Below, piece by piece: positions 16,855-25,131 of a DNA stretch of 64,000 nt. Both the position numbers and the translations under genes were made by a program. Location: positions 3,460,501 through 3,524,500 of the forward strand of contig NZ_OY780935.1 in NCBI RefSeq assembly GCF_963675965.1, in the 5' to 3' direction. The notes beneath the pieces were generated by a model. It had not been told where the DNA came from and ran no database searches. It was given only the letters and a program-made list of their open reading frames with translations. Position 1 is the stretch's first letter. Every line of letters starts with the position of its first letter. Origin of the DNA: an uncultured Celeribacter sp. GTDB taxonomy: Bacteria; Pseudomonadota; Alphaproteobacteria; Rhodobacterales; Rhodobacteraceae.

Positions 16855-16908
16855 GCTGTTTCAAGCGGCGCAGGGGGCTGTTCCTGCGCCGTTGCGACGA
16901 CGCATGAT

Positions 16909-16942
16909 GCGTCGGTCGTGCAGGCGCCGACGCGCTTTTTTT
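16909..16942 (+). terminator. Terminator after the CBS gene
   Basis: A 7-bp stem (GCGTCGG / CCGACGC) followed by GC and seven T. Its left arm also belongs to a perfect palindrome at 16898-16914 (CGACGCAT-g-ATGCGTCG), so two hairpins compete. Confidence 0.65.
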
Positions 16943-17061
16943 GCGGCTTCGCCTGGATGACATCCGCAATCGGGACGCTAACGGAGCGTTAATTCCGCAA
17001 ACCTCTTGATTTTGCTGTCACAGTATTGTTGCGTGCGCAGCAGGCAGAGGAGGACCCCAGA

Positions 17062-17553
17062 ATGCGTATTGGCCTGTATCCCGGCACTTTTGATCCTGTA
17101 ACGCATGGTCATGGCGATATCATCCGCCGGGCCTGTGCTCTGGTGGATCGTCTGGTGATCGGCGTGGCCATCAACCGTGATAAGGGGCCTCTGTTCACTC
17201 TGGAAGAACGCGTTGATATGCTGGAGACCTATACGGCCCAGATGGCGCGGGACACGGGCTGTGAAATCATCGTGCACCCGTTTGAAAACCTTTTGATCCA
17301 TTGCGCGCGCGACGTGAATGCGTCGCTGATCATCCGCGGTCTGCGCGCGGTGTCGGATTTCGAATATGAATTCCAGATGGTTGGCATGAACCGGGCGCTG
17401 GATAAAAATATCGAAACCGTGTTTCTGATGGCCGATGCGCGGCATCAGGCGATTGCCTCGAAACTGGTTAAAGAAATTGCGCGACTCGATGGTGATATTT
17501 CGCAATTCGTCGCCCCCGACGTGGCCGAGCGCCTGCTGGCGAAATTCGCCTGA
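17062..17553 (+). CDS. coaD: Phosphopantetheine adenylyltransferase
   Basis: 163 residues, usual CoaD length. It adenylylates 4'-phosphopantetheine in the penultimate step of coenzyme A synthesis. The nucleotidyltransferase motif GTFDPVTHGHGDIIRRA (residues ~8-24) and RGLRAVSDFEYEFQMVGMNR are present. Start at 17062 behind CAGAGGAGG. Likely its own transcript, ended by the hairpin at 17590-17622. Confidence 0.94.
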   Translation: MRIGLYPGTFDPVTHGHGDIIRRACALVDRLVIGVAINRDKGPLFTLEERVDMLETYTAQMARDTGCEIIVHPFENLLIHCARDVNASLIIRGLRAVSDFEYEFQMVGMNRALDKNIETVFLMADARHQAIASKLVKEIARLDGDISQFVAPDVAERLLAKFA

Positions 17554-17589
17554 GGTGACGACGTCCGGCTGTGCTGTCGTCTGAACATG

Positions 17590-17622
17590 AAAACACCCCG
17601 CAGGGAGGATGCGAGGTGTTTT
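17590..17622 (+). terminator. Terminator after coaD
   Basis: Stem AAAACACC / GGTGTTTT, with extra C-G pairs near the loop, 37 bases after the coaD stop. Confidence 0.7.
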
Positions 17623-17687
17623 CTGGGAGCAAAGCGGTCCGGAATGCGCCTCGGGCACCTTCCGAAAAGACTTTGTCTTAAAGGAAC

Positions 17688-17846
17688 TTAGCCGTAGATG
17701 GCCTGACGGGCGACGGAGCGCGCGCGATCATAATCCATATTCAGGTCTGCTTTGACCTTTTGCGGCAGGGCGTCGAGTTCAGCAAGCGTGCGGCGGTAGG
17801 CTGCCCGTTTCTGAGCGGCGTTTTTGAGGGAGGCGAAAACTTTCAT
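17688..17846 (-). CDS. Small basic protein, 52 residues, unknown function
   Basis: The frame starts at ATG 17846, behind AAAGGA, and ends at TAA 17688-17690. The protein starts MKVFASLKNAAQKRAAYRRT and ends RARSVARQAIYG, is rich in Arg, Lys and Ala, and should be mostly helical. It is somewhat like DUF1127 proteins in charge and size, but the signature is not convincing. A perfect TTAGCGCTAA palindrome lies 57 bases upstream, so it may be under the same regulator as gap. Support is the ribosome binding site and consistent codon use. Confidence 0.6.
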   Translation of the reverse strand: MKVFASLKNAAQKRAAYRRTLAELDALPQKVKADLNMDYDRARSVARQAIYG

Positions 17847-17903
17847 AGTGCCGATCCTTTCTGGGCTTGGGCGTTTAATTTCTGATCCCTATATGCGCCT
17901 GAA

Positions 17904-17915
17904 TTAGCGCTAACA
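17904..17915. promoter_or_regulatory. CceR-type palindrome before the 52-residue gene
   Basis: TTAGCGCTAACA contains a perfect 10-bp palindrome of the same type as those before the two gap genes. A related half-site, TTGCGCTAACG, lies at 17990-18000, and a separate inverted repeat (TATGCGC-ttt-GCGCATA) lies at 17940-17956. Confidence 0.5.
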
Positions 17916-18047
17916 CCAATGCCGGTTCGCCAAGATGGGTATGCGCTTTGCGCATAGACGTCTTGGTTTTCGCATGGCTCATGCCGGGGTTGCGCTAACG
18001 GCATTGCACGCGGCAGTAAACCGGGCGTGGAAATGGATCAGATTGTT

Positions 18048-18704
18048 TCAGAATGCGGGAATGACGCCAATGGAGACAAAGCCCTTAAGGACCGCATCGA
18101 CGGCAACTGCGGCCAGCAACATGCCCATGACGCGACTGATGATCGCCGCCCCGGTTTCCCGCAACACCCTCAGCAGTGGGGCAGCCGCCAGCAAGATCCC
18201 GAGGGTGATCAAAAGCACCAGCGTCATGATCGAGGCGGTCATCGCCTGATGCGCCATTGAAAACCGGTCGTTGTCTGTGAGCATCACCACGGCCAACATG
18301 GCGCCGGGAGAAGCAATCGAGGGCATCGCCAGCGGGAAGACAGCGACGCGTTTCGCCTGTAAGCGCTGGTCATGTTTGGGTTTTTCTGTGCCGGACTTGG
18401 CCATTTCCTGAGATGGTTTGCCATCGCCGAAAATCATGGTGAGCGCAAAGAGGAATAGCACCAGCCCGCCCGCGATCTGGAAGGAGGGCAGTCCGAGCCC
18501 GAGTGCCTCGAGTACCACCTGACCGAACAGAATAAAGACCAGTAGGATCACGAAAGCGGTCAGCACCGCCCGCAGCGCGACCTTGCGCCGCAAGCCCGGC
18601 GTCAGGCTGCTGGTCGCCGCGATAAAGACGGGCAGGGTCCCGATCGGATCGATGACGACCCAGAGGGTGATGAATTCGCTGAGCAGGGTGGAGAGGTTCA
18701 ACAT
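18048..18704 (-). CDS. MarC-family integral membrane protein
   Basis: 218 residues with about six membrane spans. The MarC/YhgN pattern is visible at LWVVIDPIGTLPVFIAATSSLTPGLRRKVALRA and again at VAVFPLAMPSIASPGAMLAVVML, which is an internal duplication. Function of the family is unsettled (once linked to antibiotic resistance without support). It is monocistronic and leftward. Confidence 0.85.
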   Translation of the reverse strand: MLNLSTLLSEFITLWVVIDPIGTLPVFIAATSSLTPGLRRKVALRAVLTAFVILLVFILFGQVVLEALGLGLPSFQIAGGLVLFLFALTMIFGDGKPSQEMAKSGTEKPKHDQRLQAKRVAVFPLAMPSIASPGAMLAVVMLTDNDRFSMAHQAMTASIMTLVLLITLGILLAAAPLLRVLRETGAAIISRVMGMLLAAVAVDAVLKGFVSIGVIPAF

Positions 18705-18858
18705 ATCGGCGCTTTGTTAGGGGTTCCCGGCATCTATAGGTCGTGGGGGAAAGAACAAGGGGCAGGGCGCCGATTTCCGCGCGCTGTGTCACAAATTCTC
18801 TGGCGTTTGGCCTGTATCCGCGCCTGTGCTGCGTGTCGCAGGACCTCAGGTCGGAGGT

Positions 18859-18892
18859 AAAATGACGCCCCGAACCTTTTCAGGTCCGGAGC
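18859..18892 (-). terminator. Probable terminator after the first gap gene
   Basis: On the minus strand GCTCCGGACCT-GAAA-AGGTTCGGGGC (one mismatch-rich position, G-T pairs) is followed by GTCATTTTA. It lies 54 bases after the gap stop. Confidence 0.55.
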
Positions 18893-18945
18893 GCCCAAGT
18901 CCCGTTCGCGCGGGATAGCTGCGTTTCATTCGCGCTTAAGGCGTT

Positions 18946-19947
18946 TTAGATCAGTTTGCCCATGGCAACAGCGGTGTCAGACATCCGGTTAGAGAAGCCC
19001 CATTCGTTGTCATACCAAGTCAGGATGCGCACCATAGTGCCTTCCATGACTTTGGTTTGATCGCAATGGAAGACAGAACTGTGGCTGTCATGGTTGAAGT
19101 CGGAGGACACGAGCTTGGCATCGGTGTAGCCCAGCACGCCTTTCAGTGGGCCGTTTGCTGCAGTGCGGATCAGCTCGTTGATTTCCTCGATCGTGGTTTC
19201 ACGGGCGGCTTCAAAAGTCAGGTCAACCACAGAGACATTCGGGGTCGGCACGCGGATGGCGACGCCGTCGAGTTTGCCATTGAGCTCCGGTAGCACCAGA
19301 CCCACGGCCTTTGCGGCGCCGGTGGAGGTCGGGATCATCGAGAGGGCAGCCGCCCGGGCGCGGTAGAGGTCCTTGTGCAGCGTGTCCAGGGTCGGCTGGT
19401 CCCCGGTGTAGCTGTGAATCGTGGTCATGAAGCCTTTGACGATCCCGATGTTGTCGTTGAGCACCTTGACGACCGGCGAGAGGCAGTTGGTGGTGCAGGA
19501 TGCGTTCGACACCACGATGTCATCGGCGGTCAGCTCGTCATGGTTCACCCCGTACACGATGGTTTTGTCAGCATCTTTGCCCGGAGCCGAGATCAGCACG
19601 CGCGAAGACCCGTTTTCCAGATGTGCCTGGCAGGCTTCTTTTGAGGTGAAGATGCCGGTGCATTCCATCACCACATCCACGTCGGACCAGGGCAGGTCGG
19701 CAGGGTTGCGCATGGCGGTGACCTTGATCGGTCCACGGCCAACATCGATGGTGTCTTCGGTGTGAGTCACTTCAACGGGGAAGCGGCCATGCACCGAATC
19801 GTATTGCAGCAGGTGAGCGTTGGTTTCCACCGGGCCCAGATCGTTGATTGCCACGACCTCAATGTCGGTGCGGCCCGACTCGATGATCGCACGCAGAACG
19901 TTCCGCCCGATCCGTCCGAAACCATTAATTGCAACTTTTACGGCCAT
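18946..19947 (-). CDS. gap: Glyceraldehyde-3-phosphate dehydrogenase, NAD type
   Basis: 333 residues with the type I GAPDH fold: NGFGRIGR nucleotide motif (residues 8-15), SCTTNC active site and the C-terminal WYDNEWGFSNRM. D36 in VVAIND is the acidic residue that contacts the NAD ribose, so NAD preference is expected. Start at 19947 behind AGGAGG. A palindromic operator lies at 20057-20070. A second, distinct gap gene lies 447 bases upstream on the same strand. Confidence 0.95.
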   Translation of the reverse strand: MAVKVAINGFGRIGRNVLRAIIESGRTDIEVVAINDLGPVETNAHLLQYDSVHGRFPVEVTHTEDTIDVGRGPIKVTAMRNPADLPWSDVDVVMECTGIFTSKEACQAHLENGSSRVLISAPGKDADKTIVYGVNHDELTADDIVVSNASCTTNCLSPVVKVLNDNIGIVKGFMTTIHSYTGDQPTLDTLHKDLYRARAAALSMIPTSTGAAKAVGLVLPELNGKLDGVAIRVPTPNVSVVDLTFEAARETTIEEINELIRTAANGPLKGVLGYTDAKLVSSDFNHDSHSSVFHCDQTKVMEGTMVRILTWYDNEWGFSNRMSDTAVAMGKLI

Positions 19948-20056
19948 ATTCAGCACCTCCTATGACGCTTTGGCTGAAAGGGGGGGCGGAGGATGCCCTC
20001 CCTATATGTAATCCATGGTGACATCCTGGATCAGATGTCGCCATGGCAAATCAGTT

Positions 20057-20070
20057 GGTTAACGCTAACA
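20057..20070. promoter_or_regulatory. CceR-type palindrome before gap
   Basis: GGTTAACGCTAACA, read on the minus strand as TGTTAGCGTTAACC, is a near-perfect LacI-type palindrome with a central CG. It lies 110 bases before the gap start, between gap and the 47-residue gene. Confidence 0.6.
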
Positions 20071-20112
20071 TCACCCTCCCGTCGCAAAGGTCAACCGGGC
20101 TGGTCACATTTT

Positions 20113-20256
20113 TCACCGCCAGAAAGCAATCAGTTGCAGCAGATCTAGGAATCTGCGCGAAAGAAACATCGTTCCGGTCCCACCATTGGCCCCAATGTCG
20201 AGGCCGAGCAGGATCACAAGGACAAGGCCAAGTCCGACGGCGATCTGGTTGGTCAT
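20113..20256 (-). CDS. Small membrane protein, 47 residues, unknown function
   Basis: From ATG 20256 to TGA 20113-20115. One membrane span (QIAVGLGLVLVILLGLDIGA), then a basic, aromatic tail (FLSRRFLDLLQLIAFWR). I recall similar short proteins beside gap genes in roseobacters, which would support it, but cannot check. The ribosome binding site is weak (AAAGAG). A palindromic operator (20259-20270) sits directly against the start. It lies between the two gap genes, all on the minus strand. Confidence 0.6.
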   Translation of the reverse strand: MTNQIAVGLGLVLVILLGLDIGANGGTGTMFLSRRFLDLLQLIAFWR

Positions 20257-20258
20257 AA

Positions 20259-20270
20259 CTAGCGCTAACT
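20259..20270. promoter_or_regulatory. CceR-type palindrome at the start of the 47-residue gene
   Basis: CTAGCGCTAACT includes TAGCGCTA, the palindromic centre seen before gap and the 52-residue gene. It lies two bases upstream of the start codon, so a bound repressor would block the transcript or the start itself. Confidence 0.45.
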
Positions 20271-20331
20271 CTTTCTTTGACCGAACAATGCGTCAGAGAG
20301 GTGAAGAAAAAAAGGGGGTAGATCAAAAAAG

Positions 20332-20364
20332 CAAAAAAAGGCCCGGCGAAAACACGCCGGACCT
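20332..20364 (-). terminator. Terminator after the second gap gene
   Basis: On the minus strand a 10-bp stem (AGGTCCGGCG / CGCCGGGCCT) is followed by seven T, 30 bases after the stop. Confidence 0.85.
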
Positions 20365-20394
20365 CAATCTGGTCAACAATTTCTTGTCGCTTCC

Positions 20395-21393
20395 TTAATT
20401 GAGGCGGCCCATCGCCGCAGCGACATCGGCCATGCGGGCAGAAAAACCCCATTCGTTGTCGTACCAGGCCAGAACGCGCACCGTGCGTCCGACGACCTTA
20501 GTCTGATCGGGGGCAAAGATGGAGGATTCGGTGGTGTGGTTGAAGTCGATCGACACCTTGGGTTCCGGGTCATAGCCCAGCACCGCGCCCATGTGACCGG
20601 CAGCTGCTTCGCGCACGATCTCGTTCACATCGGCCACCGTGACGTTTTTGCTGGCCTGGAAGGTCAGGTCCACGGCGGACACGTTCGGGGTCGGCACACG
20701 GATCGAGGTGCCGTCCAGCTTGCCGTCCAGTTCCGGCAGCACAAGACCCAGCGCCTTGGCCGCACCGGTCGAGGTCGGGATCAGCGCCATGCTGGCGGCA
20801 CGGGCGCGATACAGGTCCTTGTGACGACGGTCGTGGGTGGACTGGTCGCCGGTATAGCTGTGAATGGTGGTCATGATGCCGCTTTCGATGCCGATGGCAT
20901 CGTTGAGCACTTTGGCCAGCGGGGCCAGACAGTTGGTGGTGCAGGAGCCGTTGGAAATCATTCGTTCCTGTGCCTGAATGTCACGGTGGTTCACGCCAAA
21001 GACCACGGTGCGATCGACATTGGTCGCCGGGGCGGAGATCAGCACCTTTTTGGCGCCGCGCTCCAGGTGCACCTTGGACTTTTCACCGTCGTTGAACTTG
21101 CCGGTGCATTCCAGCACGACGTCGACACCTTCCCAATCCAGCTCTTGCGGGTTGTAGGTGGACATCACTTTGATCGGGCCTTGTCCAAGATCCAGTGTGT
21201 CCTCTTCGACCCGCACGGTGCCGTTGAAACGCCCATGCACCGAGTCGTATTTCAGCAGATGCGCATTGGTGGCAATCGGCCCGGTGGCGTTGATCTTGAC
21301 GACTTCGACCTCGTTCAGCCCTGCTTCCGCAATATGTGCCAGCGTGCAGCGGCCGATGCGGCCAAATCCGTTGATCCCGAGTTTGATGGTCAT
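20395..21393 (-). CDS. Glyceraldehyde-3-phosphate dehydrogenase, second type (Ala at the cofactor position)
   Basis: 332 residues of type I GAPDH with NGFGRIGR, SCTTNC and WYDNEWGFSARM, clearly diverged from the neighbouring gap. At position 36, where the neighbour has Asp (VAIND), it has Ala (VKINATG), which resembles NADP-accepting GapB-type enzymes used in gluconeogenesis. Also GapB-like are ECTGKF and GAKKVLISAP. Start at 21393 behind GGAGAC. Two palindromic operators lie upstream, at 21481-21511. Calling it NADP-dependent is inference. Confidence 0.92.
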   Translation of the reverse strand: MTIKLGINGFGRIGRCTLAHIAEAGLNEVEVVKINATGPIATNAHLLKYDSVHGRFNGTVRVEEDTLDLGQGPIKVMSTYNPQELDWEGVDVVLECTGKFNDGEKSKVHLERGAKKVLISAPATNVDRTVVFGVNHRDIQAQERMISNGSCTTNCLAPLAKVLNDAIGIESGIMTTIHSYTGDQSTHDRRHKDLYRARAASMALIPTSTGAAKALGLVLPELDGKLDGTSIRVPTPNVSAVDLTFQASKNVTVADVNEIVREAAAGHMGAVLGYDPEPKVSIDFNHTTESSIFAPDQTKVVGRTVRVLAWYDNEWGFSARMADVAAAMGRLN

Positions 21394-21480
21394 GATGCGT
21401 CTCCGAGCTGTTGCGGTCTGATGGCGTCGCGGCTCGGTATACAAAGGTGTGCTGACCTGTAAAAGCTTTTATATACAGCA

Positions 21481-21511
21481 TGTTAGCGAAAACATGCCGT
21501 GTTAGCGCAAT
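21481..21511. promoter_or_regulatory. Two CceR-type sites before the second gap gene
   Basis: TGTTAGCGAAAACA (21481-21494) and TGTTAGCGCAAT (21500-21511) stand 19 bases apart (start to start), 88-118 bases before the start codon. Both keep the left half TGTTAGCG of the palindrome, with weaker right halves. Confidence 0.55.
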
Positions 21512-21558
21512 CGTTCGAAGCTTTGAGGTGCTCTCGGGGTCGCAGCGGAGCATCGCGC

Positions 21559-22647
21559 TTACAGATGTGTGCTCATGGCCTCAATGGCATCGGTATGGAT
21601 TTCCGTGTCCGCCACCCCGTTGGGCCGGCTGCGTTTCCAGCCGGTTGTTGTCGCATAGCAATGCCAGAACTGCCCGATCGTTTGCGCAAAGGAATGTAGC
21701 GGACCGCCGGGTCTGTGGACGGCCCAGGCAAAGCGATCTGCAAGACCGCCGCGCGCCAGACACCATTTCGACGGGCAGGGCGTCTCTTCCTTCGGACGCC
21801 AGAGCGTATGGTGTTTTTGCAGTTGTCCGAGCTTGGCTTGTGGCGGATAGACCCAGGTTCCCTGCAGGAGCCCCAGCCCGAAGCGCGCTTCCATGGCCGC
21901 ATCAAAGACAGTGCTGCCGGTGATCGGGGTCACCATTTCGTCGATGTCGACCGACAAGACCGCGCGCGAGCGGGCGAAAAAACGCCAGCGTGCGATCTGC
22001 ATCAGGCTGACCTGAAGATATTTTGCGGGGGCTACAAATCGACCGCCTGCATTGCCGCCGTAAGGCAGAGGGGCAGAGACCAGCGCGATGGAGCTCAGCC
22101 CCGCTTCCCGCGACAGTCTGTCGGCCAAATGCGGCAGATCACAGTTTTCGGAGCCGTTGTCGAACAACAGCAGCCCTTGGAGCCCATGTGCCGAGACATG
22201 ATACCGGGCCCAGTCGACGATCCAGTCGCAAGGGGTGTTCTTGATCATGGTCATGGCGACGTTTTGATGCACGAAAATATCGGTCTTTTCGTGCACTGGC
22301 ACGCTCAGCCTGACATCCGGTAGGGCCACGCTCAGCTCGGACTGCGGTGAACACTCCAGATCGATGACTTCGAACCGTAGAGATCTGTGGTGGCGATGGA
22401 TGCGCGCGGCGACGCCATCGACCTGCAGCCCCTCGCGCAACGCCGAGCGCAGGTTCAGAAGCCGGGGACAGATCAAGCGTACGCGACGCTCGGACAGGCT
22501 CAGCGCGTCATAGATCAACGTGCGGCTGTCGAAAGCGCGGATATAGGCGTCATTCCGGCGCGGTTCCGGCAAGGGATAGTCGCGTCGCAAAGCGCAGCCT
22601 TCGGGGATCCGGACGCTGGAAAGCTCAGGAAAGATGCAGGTGCTCAC
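21559..22647 (-). CDS. Putative glycosyltransferase of GT92-like (DUF23) type
   Basis: 362 residues. The central segment (residues ~130-165) VAMTMIKNTPCDWIVDWARYHVSAHGLQGLLLFDNGS has the look of the GT92/GT2-like fold (opening beta strand, then WxxYHxxxG and the D-N-S end), and AVLSVDIDEMVTP could be the DxD metal site. Donor, acceptor and pathway unknown; exopolysaccharide or surface sugar work is a guess. It stands between tkt (with its terminator) and the gap region, on the minus strand. Confidence 0.6.
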   Translation of the reverse strand: MSTCIFPELSSVRIPEGCALRRDYPLPEPRRNDAYIRAFDSRTLIYDALSLSERRVRLICPRLLNLRSALREGLQVDGVAARIHRHHRSLRFEVIDLECSPQSELSVALPDVRLSVPVHEKTDIFVHQNVAMTMIKNTPCDWIVDWARYHVSAHGLQGLLLFDNGSENCDLPHLADRLSREAGLSSIALVSAPLPYGGNAGGRFVAPAKYLQVSLMQIARWRFFARSRAVLSVDIDEMVTPITGSTVFDAAMEARFGLGLLQGTWVYPPQAKLGQLQKHHTLWRPKEETPCPSKWCLARGGLADRFAWAVHRPGGPLHSFAQTIGQFWHCYATTTGWKRSRPNGVADTEIHTDAIEAMSTHL

Positions 22648-22712
22648 TCAAGGTGCTCCGCGTTTTATGTTGTTCAAGGGCAACTTGAAAATCTTAAAAA
22701 CACGTTAACAAG

Positions 22713-22744
22713 CACGGGAGCAGGGCTGTGACCCTGCTCCCGTG
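22713..22744 (-). terminator. Terminator after tkt
   Basis: A perfect 13-bp stem (CACGGGAGCAGGG / CCCTGCTCCCGTG) with a 6-base loop, 20 bases after the tkt stop. On the minus strand a loose T-rich tail follows (CTTGTTAACGTGTTTTTAAG). Confidence 0.85.
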
Positions 22745-22763
22745 ATCATTGCAGTTTTTGGTC

Positions 22764-24785
22764 TTAGCCAAGCAGGGCGTTGACCTGAGCCACGACGTTT
22801 TCGGCAGTGATGCCGAATTTTTCGAACAGCTCTTCCGCTGGGGCGGAAGCCCCGAAACGGGTCATGCCGACAAAGGCCTGTTTGGCCTCGCGGCCACGCT
22901 CGCCCAGAAGCCAGCGATCCCAGCCGCCTTCACGCACGGCGGCTTCCACGCCGACGCGGACCGGGCCAGCCGGCAGAACCTTGCGGCGATAGGCTTCGTC
23001 CTGCTCTGCGAAAAGCTCCATACAGGGCATAGAGACAACGCGGGTGCCGATGCCATTTTCCTGCAGGATGTCGCGGGCTTTCATTGCGATTTCCACTTCC
23101 GAGCCGCTGGCGATCAGGATCGCTTCGCGCTTGCCTTCTGCCTCGGCCAGCACATAGGCGCCTTTGGACACGAGGTTGGAGTTTTTGTGCTCCGTGCGCA
23201 GCGTCGGCAGGCCCTGACGGGTCAGCACCAGAACCGACGGCGTTTTCTGGGATGTCAGCGCGATTTCCCAGGCTTCCGCGGTTTCCACCGTATCCGCCGG
23301 ACGGATCGTCAACGTGTTGGGGGTGGCGCGGCAGATCGCCAGATGTTCGACCGGCTGGTGGGTCGGACCGTCTTCGCCCAGACCGATCGAGTCATGGGTC
23401 ATGACATAGGTCACCGGGATCTGCATCAGGGCGGACAGGCGCATCGAGGGACGCGCGTAATCGGTAAAGCAGAAGAAGGTGCCGCCATAGGGGCGGATGC
23501 CGCCGTGCAGCGCCATGCCGTTCATCGCAGCGGCCATGCCGTGTTCACGGATGCCGTAGTAGACGTAGCGGCCCTTGCGGTTGGTTTCGTCAAAGACACC
23601 CATGTCGCCGGTCAGCGTGTTGTTCGACCCGGTCAGGTCGGCAGAGCCGCCGATGGTCTCCGGCATGATCGGGTTGATCACTTCCAGCACCTTTTGCGAG
23701 GACGCGCGGGTGGCCAGTTTCGGCTGTTCTTCGGAGGTCTGCTTTTTGAACGCTTTGATCGTGGCGGAGAGGCGCTTGGGCGCTTCGCCCGCAAAGACGC
23801 GGTTGAACTCGGCCTGACGACGTTCGGATTGCTCTTCAAAGCGGGTCTGCCAGGCGAGGCGCTCTTCGGCGCCACGGCGGCCGATGGCTTCCCATTCGGC
23901 TTTGACCTTTGCGTCGACTTCGAAGGGACCCCAAGACACGCCATAGGCGGCTTTCGCGTCGGCCAGCTGGTCGGCATTGGTCAATGCTCCGTGGCCTTTG
24001 GAGGTGTCCTGTGCGGCGTGACCCAGAGCGATATGGGTCTTGCAGGCGATCATCGACGGCTTTTTGGATTTCTTGGCGGCTTCAATCGCGGCGTCGATCT
24101 GTTCGGGATCGTGACCGTCGATTTCCTGCACATGCCAGCCTGCGGATTTGAAGCGCTGCGGCTGGTTGGTGCGGTCCGCGATGTCCACGGTGCCGTCGAT
24201 GGTGATGTTGTTATTATCCCAGAAGACGATCAGCTTGCCGAGCTTCTGACGTCCGGCCAGCGCAATGGCTTCCTGGCTGACACCTTCCATGAGGCAGCCG
24301 TCGCCTGCCATCACATAGGTGTAGTGGTTCTGCAGTTTGGCGCCAAAGCGCGCGCGCAGCGCCTCTTCGGCCATGGCAAAGCCTACGGCGTTGGAGATGC
24401 CCTGACCCAGCGGGCCAGTGGTGGTTTCCACACCGTCGAGCAGGAAGTTTTCCGGATGTCCGGCGGTTTTCGCGCCCATCTGGCGGAAATTCTTGATCTG
24501 CTCCAGCGGCATTTCTTCGTAGCCGGTGAGATACAGCAGGGAGTAGACGAGCATGGAGCCATGACCCGCCGACAGGATGAACCGGTCACGGTCGGGCCAT
24601 GTCGGGTTGGCGGCGTCGAACTTCAGATGTTTTCCAAACAGCACGGTGGCGACATCTGCCATGCCCATCGGCATGCCGGAGTGGCCGGAATTGGCGGCAG
24701 CCACCGCATCGAGTGTCAGCGTACGGATGGCGGTTGCGCGCATCCAGTGGTCGGGGTGCGCCTCGCGCAGTGTTGCGATATCCAC
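22764..24785 (-). CDS. tkt: Transketolase
   Basis: 673 residues, the usual length. It moves two-carbon units between sugar phosphates in the pentose-phosphate and Calvin routes with thiamine diphosphate. Seen are SGHSGMPMGMADVATVLF, the ThDP motif GDGCLMEGVSQEA...NN, and DSIGLGEDGPTHQPVEHLA. Start chosen is GTG at 24785, with AAGGAGA seven bases upstream and VDIATLREAHPDHW as N-terminus; an in-frame ATG at 24848 lies within a leader hairpin. Own transcript. Confidence 0.94.
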   Translation of the reverse strand: MDIATLREAHPDHWMRATAIRTLTLDAVAAANSGHSGMPMGMADVATVLFGKHLKFDAANPTWPDRDRFILSAGHGSMLVYSLLYLTGYEEMPLEQIKNFRQMGAKTAGHPENFLLDGVETTTGPLGQGISNAVGFAMAEEALRARFGAKLQNHYTYVMAGDGCLMEGVSQEAIALAGRQKLGKLIVFWDNNNITIDGTVDIADRTNQPQRFKSAGWHVQEIDGHDPEQIDAAIEAAKKSKKPSMIACKTHIALGHAAQDTSKGHGALTNADQLADAKAAYGVSWGPFEVDAKVKAEWEAIGRRGAEERLAWQTRFEEQSERRQAEFNRVFAGEAPKRLSATIKAFKKQTSEEQPKLATRASSQKVLEVINPIMPETIGGSADLTGSNNTLTGDMGVFDETNRKGRYVYYGIREHGMAAAMNGMALHGGIRPYGGTFFCFTDYARPSMRLSALMQIPVTYVMTHDSIGLGEDGPTHQPVEHLAICRATPNTLTIRPADTVETAEAWEIALTSQKTPSVLVLTRQGLPTLRTEHKNSNLVSKGAYVLAEAEGKREAILIASGSEVEIAMKARDILQENGIGTRVVSMPCMELFAEQDEAYRRKVLPAGPVRVGVEAAVREGGWDRWLLGERGREAKQAFVGMTRFGASAPAEELFEKFGITAENVVAQVNALLG

Positions 24786-24812
24786 AGGCGGATCTCCTTG
24801 CTCTCCCAAAAC

Positions 24813-24848
24813 ATGCCAAGGATGTGTTTTGCGAGTTTTCCTTGGCAT
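24813..24848 (-). promoter_or_regulatory. Long hairpin in the tkt leader
   Basis: A perfect 10-bp inverted repeat (ATGCCAAGGA / TCCTTGGCAT, 16-base spacer) lies 28-63 bases before the tkt start. The rest of the 346-base tkt/coiled-coil gap (24786-25131) shows only a weak hairpin (AAAGCA...TGCTTT) near 25030-25055. Confidence 0.5.
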
Positions 24849-25131
24849 TTCGGGCTTCCTGATAACGAAGTGGCGGCAAAGTGCAAGGTTCTGCGCAGCG
24901 TCTTTCCCATCTGTCGCAGGCTTCCGTGCTGGTTTCTTGGGGCATCCGCTTCGCATATTGGTAAAGCGGGTCGCATGCGCTAGGCTCACGAATCAAGCGA
25001 GACAGGATGAAGCGCGCATGCTTTGCCCTTGATGCCAAAGCAGGTTTTTGCTTTGAGTGCGGGGAGGCGGTGCAGTATTCCTGTGGAAATTCCCGTCTGG
25101 GAGCAACAAAGCAAGATGTGAGTGCACGGTG

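Noticed and set aside
16973..16996. Inverted CGCTAACG / AGCGTTAA before coaD
   Set aside because: Looks like the carbon-flux palindrome but with the wrong spacing and order of halves; too weak to list.
22749..24983. A 744-residue open frame on the plus strand opposite tkt
   Set aside because: It is the antisense of transketolase. GC-rich genes leave long antisense frames open, and the protein shows no domain.
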